Source: Bacteroidota bacterium
Lineage (GTDB): Bacteria; Bacteroidota; Bacteroidia; NS11-12g; UBA9320
Length of the DNA: 64,000 nucleotides
Assembly: GCA_002746305.1 (NCBI GenBank)
Contig: NVWV01000001.1
Location: forward strand, 248,001 to 312,000
Reading direction: 5' to 3'
Both the position numbers and the translations under genes were made by a program. Positions 62,870 through 64,000 of this stretch are shown one piece after another. The notes under the pieces were generated by a model. That model made no database searches and was not told where the DNA came from. It worked only from the letters and a program-made list of their open reading frames with translations. Position 1 is the stretch's first letter, and each line of letters begins with the position of its first letter.

Positions 62870-64000
62870 ATGAAACAAATTTCCTATACCCTGTTAACCC
62901 TTTTAGTTATTGTCTTTTTTTCTTCCTGTGATGACAATGGAGAAGACCTGCCAACATTTCCTGAGATTACTTTAAATGGAGAATTCAATACAGATTTGTT
63001 TAAGGCTATTGTTAAGGATGAAGCTGTGAATAAGAATGTGATCATTTCACCACTTTCTATAAGTTCCGTTGTGAAAATGATTTTGGCAGGAGCAGATGGC
63101 AATACTGCTGAGGAAATAGTAAAGTCATATGGAGAGGAAGCCTCAAAGACTGCCCTTTTGGGAGAAAGTCAAAATTTAAGGAGCTGGTTGAACACTAGAA
63201 CAGGTAGTCCTGTAATTGAATTCAGTAATGTTTTGTTTTATGATGATAAGAAGATAACCCCCCTGTCATCATATACATCAGACATGGCATCCTATTTTGA
63301 TGCCAGTATAAAAACTGCAGATTTTTCTAACACCGAAGAAGCTCTAGCAACGATTAATGGCTGGGTAAATGAAAAGACTAAAACCAAGATCCCAACTATA
63401 ATAGAGGATATATCACAGAATGAAGTTATGTTTTTGATAAATGCCCTATACCTAAAGGCTGACTGGTTAACTTCTTTTCCTGAAGGACGTACACGTGAAC
63501 AGACTTTTGTTTTGGAAAACGGAAATGAGCAGATGGTCGATATGATGAACATGACAGCTGGTTTCAATACCTATCGTGGAGATAATATGATAGCAGTTGA
63601 AGTTCCGTATAAGGATGATGAAATATCAATGTACTTTATACAACCCAACTCTGGAAGTATAAATACATTAATATCAGAACTTAACTCCTCTACTCTGGCA
63701 CAAATTAATGATGGGAAAGAAAAAGAAAGACTTGACTTATACGTACCCAAGTTTAAATTGGAGTACAAAAATGAGAATATTAGAAAGAGTTTGGAATTTC
63801 TTGGAGTAAAACAAATGTTTAGTCAAGGAGCAGATCTTGGACTTATGGCCGAGCAAAATAATCTCTTAGTATCAAGGGTAGTTCATAAAACCTATCTCAC
63901 GATAGATGAAAAAGGAACGGAAGGAGCAGCAGTGACTCTCGGAGGCATTAGTGTTACCTCTTTACCACCTTCAGTAAGCTTCAATAGACCTTTTGTCATT
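62870..64000 (+). CDS. serpin-family lipoprotein (C-terminus cut by window)
   Basis: A serine protease inhibitor fold, 377 codons to the window edge. The lipobox is VIVFFSSC (cysteine near residue 20). Serpin signatures are NVIISPLSISSVVKMIL and INALYLKADW. The hinge of the reactive centre loop, TIDEKGTEGAAVT, has the small residues needed for insertion. The loop itself follows as LGGISVTSLP before the conserved NRPFV strand. A lipid-anchored inhibitor would act outside the cytoplasm against proteases; the target is unknown. Only the last few residues are missing. Confidence 0.9.
   Translation, partial: MKQISYTLLTLLVIVFFSSCDDNGEDLPTFPEITLNGEFNTDLFKAIVKDEAVNKNVIISPLSISSVVKMILAGADGNTAEEIVKSYGEEASKTALLGESQNLRSWLNTRTGSPVIEFSNVLFYDDKKITPLSSYTSDMASYFDASIKTADFSNTEEALATINGWVNEKTKTKIPTIIEDISQNEVMFLINALYLKADWLTSFPEGRTREQTFVLENGNEQMVDMMNMTAGFNTYRGDNMIAVEVPYKDDEISMYFIQPNSGSINTLISELNSSTLAQINDGKEKERLDLYVPKFKLEYKNENIRKSLEFLGVKQMFSQGADLGLMAEQNNLLVSRVVHKTYLTIDEKGTEGAAVTLGGISVTSLPPSVSFNRPFVI

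Overview
The window looks like a chromosomal segment of a low-GC marine-type Bacteroidota, most likely order Flavobacteriales. The family cannot be fixed from sequence alone. The evidence is a type IX secretion C-terminal sorting domain (30867-33056), several TonB-dependent receptors and Q-after-signal-peptide exported proteins, LytS/LytR and TPR-kinase two-component systems, ribosomal protein S16 with a long acidic tail, and promoters of the TTTG-N19-TAnnTTTG type used by Bacteroidota sigma-A. There are no rRNA, tRNA, IS, phage or CRISPR features. This is mostly ordinary chromosome with lineage-specific secreted proteins.

Layout. 1-6.8 kb: a truncated large exported protein, prmA, a ligase-associated DEXH helicase and an exported hypothetical. 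6.9-10.8 kb (minus strand): cupin, two FMN reductases, a subclass B1 metallo-beta-lactamase, an ArsR/AHSA1 pair with two operators, and a Crp-like regulator. 10.9-16.9 kb: DnaQ-like exonuclease, MscS channel directly behind a heptanucleotide tandem repeat, hutH and a secreted leucine-rich-repeat protein. 17-20.2 kb: a three-gene unit (His/Cys-rich exported peptide, TonB receptor, lipoprotein) that looks metal-related. 20.3-22.3 kb: divergent PLP decarboxylase and eukaryote-like cysteine dioxygenase, a probable hypotaurine/taurine pathway. 22.4-27.9 kb: DUF4846 lipoprotein, a large TonB-like outer-membrane protein, DUF4253 and DUF3703 proteins, and a possible PD-(D/E)XK protein. 28-30.1 kb: rpsP-rimM-trmD with a leader hairpin and a 45-bp repeat array inside rpsP.

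30.1-39.8 kb is the most unusual part. A NarL/LuxR-type response regulator comes first, then four exported proteins (one with a type IX sorting domain, one a 39-residue peptide), then two tandem paralogous TPR-sensor histidine kinases. Two of the secreted-protein transcription units carry the same ~43-bp upstream element at exactly the same distance from the -7 box. That points to a self-contained signal-transduction regulon encoded in one locus.

39.9-50 kb: heptose kinase and aminotransferase, a methyltransferase, MtfA-like peptidase, pyrophosphatase, small conserved proteins, a TonB receptor behind a LytS/LytR pair, and a Tat-exported pirin. 50.3-55.9 kb: a frameshifted DUF2306-like membrane protein, MOSC protein, an AAA ATPase preceded by 15-bp repeats and a perfect inverted repeat, a membrane-attached lysozyme-fold protein, and a second ArsR/AHSA1 module whose operator matches the first. 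55.9-64 kb: M3 peptidase, lipoproteins, SRPBCC protein, clpB and a truncated serpin lipoprotein. Several genes use GTG or TTG starts a few bases behind a -7 box, suggesting very short or absent mRNA leaders.
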